From Rhabdornis inornatus (taxonomy: Eukaryota > Chordata > Aves > Passeriformes > Rhabdornithidae): 64,000 bases of DNA. Made by a program: the position numbers and the translations under genes. Under the pieces are notes generated by a model. It was not told where the DNA came from, searched no databases, and saw nothing but the letters and a program-made list of their open reading frames with translations. The stretch covers positions 186,001 to 250,000 of the forward strand of contig VWZS01004373.1 of assembly GCA_013397075.1 (NCBI GenBank). The letters are read 5' to 3'. How positions within the stretch are numbered: position 1 is the first letter of the stretch; every line of letters begins with the position of its first letter. This document shows positions 14,213-64,000 of the stretch, in pieces.

Positions 14213-15707
14213 GGCAGCTAGCAACATGTCCCCTCTGGGCTTCTGGGAGAAGTCCTAGGCTAGGCAATGTGGTGGGAATAGTACAGTGCCTATTACGTTA
14301 TTGAAAACAAGATACAGCTGCATGTTCCTGTTGGTTGAATGTAACCTGTCAGCACCACCATCTCGCAAGAAGGCAGGACTGATTACAGCCAGCCTTCACA
14401 GCAGAAGGTGCCAGTAACTAACCAGCTGGAGAAGCATGATGTGTTTTCCCCATTAACATGGCAGGTTAGGGCAGGAAGTGTGCCTGGAGAAACACCATGA
14501 CACAAGGAACTGTATGGTGACAGCAGGTTGCTCAGAAAGGTTCCCAGAGGAACTGCAGTGTTTTTCCTGATGGCTGAATGCCCCAGGGCCAGGACAACAC
14601 ATCCTCTTTCATGTCATGGACCAGTACAGGGCCCAGTGATGCCTGCTATGCTTTGGTGGTATGTCAAGCTCCAAAATAACTGCAAAATAATTCCTCCATA
14701 GGCCATGGATTTACTCATCCTAATTGTTAAATACTTTTAGGACCAGCTCTATTTTCAGTCCTCATAGTTCACAGAGTCTAGAAAGCTGTGTGTGTCTTTA
14801 TCCTCTCAGGAATCTGAGTGGGTTGTGTGCCAGCCCTGGGCACGGGGAAGATGGATCACATTATGGTAACAAGCTGGTAACAAGTAATGAGGGCTAAGTA
14901 GACTCTGAGCCATTTTAGTGCATCACTGTCTTTCCAGCTCTGCTTGTATTATGTTCTGTTCTGGACAATCAGAACCCTTGTAATTTCAGAGAAACATCAA
15001 GGAATGAATGGTTTGCCCTCCTGAATAAAATGAGAACATGTGATTGTGAGGAGAGAGGGGGAGGGAGAGATGCATTTGCATAAGTCAGGAAAGGTCATTA
15101 AAACATCTGGCAGTAGTAGCTGACATGTGTCAAACTTTAGTGTTCATTAAATTTGTATTAATGCAAGAATGGTTCCTAAGCTCCAAATGCCACTTTCGGT
15201 TGCTGTATTCCCCCGGTTGATGGTGATGACTTTTCAGAACTGTGCCATGCTTGTTTTCTTGCTAGTGGCATCTGACCTAAGGTCAGTTTTCTGTTTAACC
15301 TATTCCTGTAGGTCAAAAGACAAATTAATCTGGTGAGAATTGAATTGGAAATGAGATATCTGGATAGCAGGTGTCCCAGCTGTGGAATAGCTGCCAGGCT
15401 GAAACATGTTTGTATCTGTCCTCATGCCATCCAAGAAGTCATATCCGAGGTCAGGGAGATATTCAGTTGACATCTGAGATGGGAAGTTATGGGGAGCAGA
15501 AGTGGCAGGTGCCCAGATTATCTTGCAGTCATGGGGGAAATGTCTGAGAGTGTCATCCTGAGCATAAATGTACATGTTCCATGTATCAGGAACTTTGCTT
15601 TACCTGGGTTTACTACCAGTTTGTGATTGTAAAGAAGCCAGACAATTTCCAGGCTCCTTAAAGAGGAGAATCTCACAAATCTTCTTTTTCTTCTTTTTTT
15701 TTTTTAG

Positions 15708-60944
<45,237 letters not shown>

Positions 60945-63900
60945 GTAAGAAATCCAAGTTGGGCTGGGACAAGTAATGGTACTTGTGAAAATGCTGTTGT
61001 CAGAAATATTTTAATACTGTCTACCAAGTCCTAAGAATCAATTAATTGAAAGGCTGTGGTTACAATGAGCATAGTGATAGAATTGTAAGTAAAATATATA
61101 ACTAATGTAACCCTCAGTCATATTTGCCCTGGAGTATGCCTTGCCCTTTAGGAGGCCCTCATTTCAGTATTAACCCTAGTGCTGAGCAGTTTCACAAGGC
61201 AAGGAGATGAGGATGTCTTGTACTCCCAGCCATCAAACAATCCATTCAGCACTCCCTGTGCAGGCTAAATTGCAAGGCTAATACTATGCACCGTGGTGGT
61301 GTAGGAGCAGGAACACTTTCCTCTGATGAAGCAACAGGGGATGTGCACATACAGCTTAGTGCAATCAGTATAACTTGGAAATTCACTGCTAGAGGAGGCT
61401 TTGATAGCCAAAAGGTATAAAATGTCCCAATGACATTAGACACTGGAAGCAGGGAGGAAGTACATGCTGGAACTTACATTTATGTCCACTAGGGATCTGC
61501 TGCTGACTACTCTATGGCTATCTGCCTGTGGCCTCTTTCAGAGAGAGCAGCAGAACAGAAGAAATGTCACAGTCATGTGAAACTTTGAAACCCCAATACT
61601 CCATGGGACAGACTAAACAGACCAACCTGGTTTGTTGTACAGGCAGAGTAAAACAGGACAATGAAATGTAAAATCCTAATTATATAAGTCATCTAAATTT
61701 ATTTTTTTATACACCAGAGTGGAGAACTGCCTTCCAAATGTCAGGTTCTTGCCTTAACCAAGTTGGTTTTATGCCTCCGTTTGGGTCACATCCTGAGCTG
61801 TACCTGGCAGAGTTCCAGTAATGGAAGCTGACCCCAGTCAGGAAGTATCTCAGCATGTGTTCCTCCAAGACATCAGGGCTTGGAGATGCTAGAACAGATG
61901 CACAGCAAATGTAAATATGAAAGTGATCAGAAGGGCTCATGTGACAGCCTTGTGCTGGAAAAAGAAGCAGTTACCTAGATGATAACTTGAATCAGCTTCC
62001 ATAGTAGCTCCCCAATGCTTTTGTGAATGGCCTGATCCAATGTCTGTGCTAATTAACAGGTATCTTTTCCTAATCAGCAGTGATCACAGCTGATGGTTTT
62101 GTCTTGAGCTTTACACTTCAGGAAAGTGGTAATGAGAAAGGTCCATGATTTACCTAATTCACATTTAACTAAATACATTGCTAGCCTTAACCAATGCAAA
62201 AGTAGTCCAGAGGAGTGGACATGGGCAGTCTGGAATGGGTCTGGGATGGTTCCTAGGTGGTAAATGTCAGAAAAGGCTGCAGGATAGCCAAGGGATGGAC
62301 AGCTTAGATGTTGGCTCACTGGGGCTAGATGGGCCATTTGGTGTGTGAGACAAGGGAGTCCTGGGCAGTGGCGACGGGGGGCAAGGGAATACTGGAGTGT
62401 TGAAGCTGAAGCTGAGTAAGGGGAGAAGAATTTGTGGGGAGTGCAGGGAAGATGAAAGGCAAGTATTGAATTCCAATCACACATGTACAGAAAAGTCTTG
62501 GATTGGTATTTAACTGTCAGCTTGAAGCTGAATATGGCAATAAGGGTCTCATTCATCTGCAGCTTAAATGAAATTGCATTAAGGGATAATAAAGCCTGAC
62601 TTTTATTTTAAACTCTTGGGATTTTAGAAGTTAGTAGTAACATGGACACAGCACATTTTAGGCATTGCAGATAGTAATACACAGTTATCCTTGTGGAATA
62701 TTTCAGTGCCAGAATGGTTGGGTCTGATTTTGTTCAAGACAATCAGTTTTCAAAAGAACCAAACCATTTAAATTTCTGATATCTATCAAGTTGTGGCCCA
62801 TCTGGCAAGAGGGGCTTCCTGAGAAAACTGTTTGACCGAGCTGGGCGAGCTGTGATGTACATGTGACACACCACAGCAGAGCTGGAAGCTGCACTGCTGT
62901 TTTGGATCACTCACTTTCTTCTGGAGCAGGTTTCAGCAGCAACAGGAGCCCCAGGCTGCTGTCCTGCCAGCCACTGCCCTGTGAAAACATCCTCTGAGAC
63001 ACTAGACCAGTTCTTGAATTGTGATGAATGTTTTCTTTTTCTCCCCATTCAACTGCATCAGAAGTTTATTTCCATATTGTCTGAATAATTTTCTTGGCTG
63101 GAGCTACTACATATTTAAGGCTCTCTTTGTTCTGTTCTCAGAGTCAAGGCTCAGTCAATCAGTGGGCTCTGAAAAAAAAATAGTGGATTGATATGAAGTA
63201 TTAAGTGCTTCTGCCAGCTAACAAGATTTTAGTCGGAATTGGTTTATTCTTTTATTTTCTTATTTGTAAATTTAATCTCCGTATCAGCATCCAAAGCCAT
63301 ATTGCTTTCCTGCTTCTACCAGTGTTGTCTACTTAATCCTGTGCACATTATCCTCTTTGGTCATGAAATTCAATTCCTTTCTGTTTCACAGGTTCAGAGT
63401 CAATGTCCAATTGTAAAGTGAACCATAAAAGCTTTGTGTTTATATTGTCTATTGATGTTGTGTAGCATCCTGGGGTGCTTACAAGAAAGGCACTTTCATA
63501 GCAGGCATTTGACTGATGGATTGAAAGCACCATCTCCCTTAAAAACTCTCGCTTTACATTTTATAATGTTTTTGTGGTTAACACATTTTCTAGCTAAAGG
63601 GAGTTCAGCCAGGTGACTGAGAATAAGATTTTCACTAGCAGATGAATGAGCATTTTGTAGATAACACTAATACAAGGTTCACATTATCATCCATCACATT
63701 AGCCAAAAATTAGATCCCTGTGTGAATAGCAAGCAACCAGAAGCAACAGGAAAAGAAACAGAATTTGCAAAGAGAGTTACTTGATAACCACAGCATTACC
63801 TGATTCCTGATGAAGTTAATAGGGCTTTCAACTTGAATTCATGCTACACCATGTGAGCAAGTCTTGGATGCAGAGCTGTCAAAGGGAAGTCCTGATGTGA

Positions 63901-64000
63901 AGTGTCTGTGGAGCTCTGCCCTTAATTAGGTAGTGTCGGTACGATGCTTTGAAGAGGTAAAGTGCTAAGTGGAAATGCTAAGTGTTGTTAATTAATTAAA
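60945..64000 (+). other. DYNC1I1: DYNC1I1 intron downstream of exon H (5' part)
   Basis: This begins with donor GTAAGA. I saw no further family exon (expected to start near HNKPLYSFEDN) and no nameable repeat. Several 60-160 codon open frames occur on both strands, none resembling a known family. Confidence 0.85.

Larger units (their letters stand above)
1..15707 (+). other. DYNC1I1: DYNC1I1 intron upstream of exon A (3' part)
   Basis: I found no coding exon here. In particular, the family segments expected just upstream (the LC8-binding KETQT region and VSKVTQVDFLPRE) are absent. The sequence is AT-rich and mostly unique. Recognisable items are an A16 run at 4444-4459, a MIR-like relic at 5481-5605, a hairpin at 11474-11515, a small palindrome at 12432-12450, an antisense CR1-tailed SINE fragment at 14128-14212, and a purine-rich patch near 15051-15070. 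The intron ends in a strong pyrimidine tract before exon A. Confidence 0.85.

Noticed and set aside
62074..62556. 160-codon - strand open frame
   Set aside because: It overlaps another open frame on the same strand and has no family similarity or clear splice signals that I could see.

Overview
The window lies entirely inside one large vertebrate gene, on the + strand. Eight coding exons (15708-60944) encode about 340 consecutive residues of cytoplasmic dynein 1 intermediate chain 1 (DYNC1I1). All eight have AG/GT borders, and their reading phases join without a break. Paralogue-diagnostic residues in exons F and G (for example [12 protein letters not shown] and [14 protein letters not shown]) fit DYNC1I1 rather than DYNC1I2. 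The 5' exons (dynactin-binding coiled coil, light-chain TCTEX/LC8 sites) and the last exons (final two WD40 blades, C-terminus) fall outside. By the remembered 17-exon mammalian layout these are probably exons 7-14, covering roughly residues 181-520 of about 645.

Organism: a bird, probably a songbird. CR1 LINE copies of avian type are present at 41895-42520 and 46518-47113, with an older antisense fragment at 57041-57122. A short antisense piece at 14128-14212 looks like the CR1-tailed tRNA-derived SINE of songbirds (TguSINE1-like). The sequence is AT-rich with very few old SINEs and no mammal-type repeats, apart from one MIR-like relic at 5481-5605.

Layout: 1-15707 is the 3' part of a long intron. 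Exon A (15708-15797) encodes an acidic linker. The 9.5-kb intron after it carries a perfect 695-bp (CTTTT)139 array at 20476-21170. Exon B (25317-25479) holds the roadblock light-chain binding segment and exon C (26616-26715) opens the beta-propeller. Exon D (31574-31699) is followed by a 19.9-kb intron with both main CR1 copies. Exons E-H (51601-51747, 55876-55989, 58813-58946, 60800-60944) encode propeller blades 2-5, roughly one exon per blade. The rest of the window is intron.

No novel multi-gene system is visible. The observations most worth checking are the giant pentanucleotide array, an antisense open frame at 52120-52767 that contains a phase-0 exon-like block with good splice signals, a near-perfect hairpin at 11474-11515, and several candidate conserved non-coding blocks. 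The last matter because this locus is a known regulatory neighbour of DLX5/DLX6.
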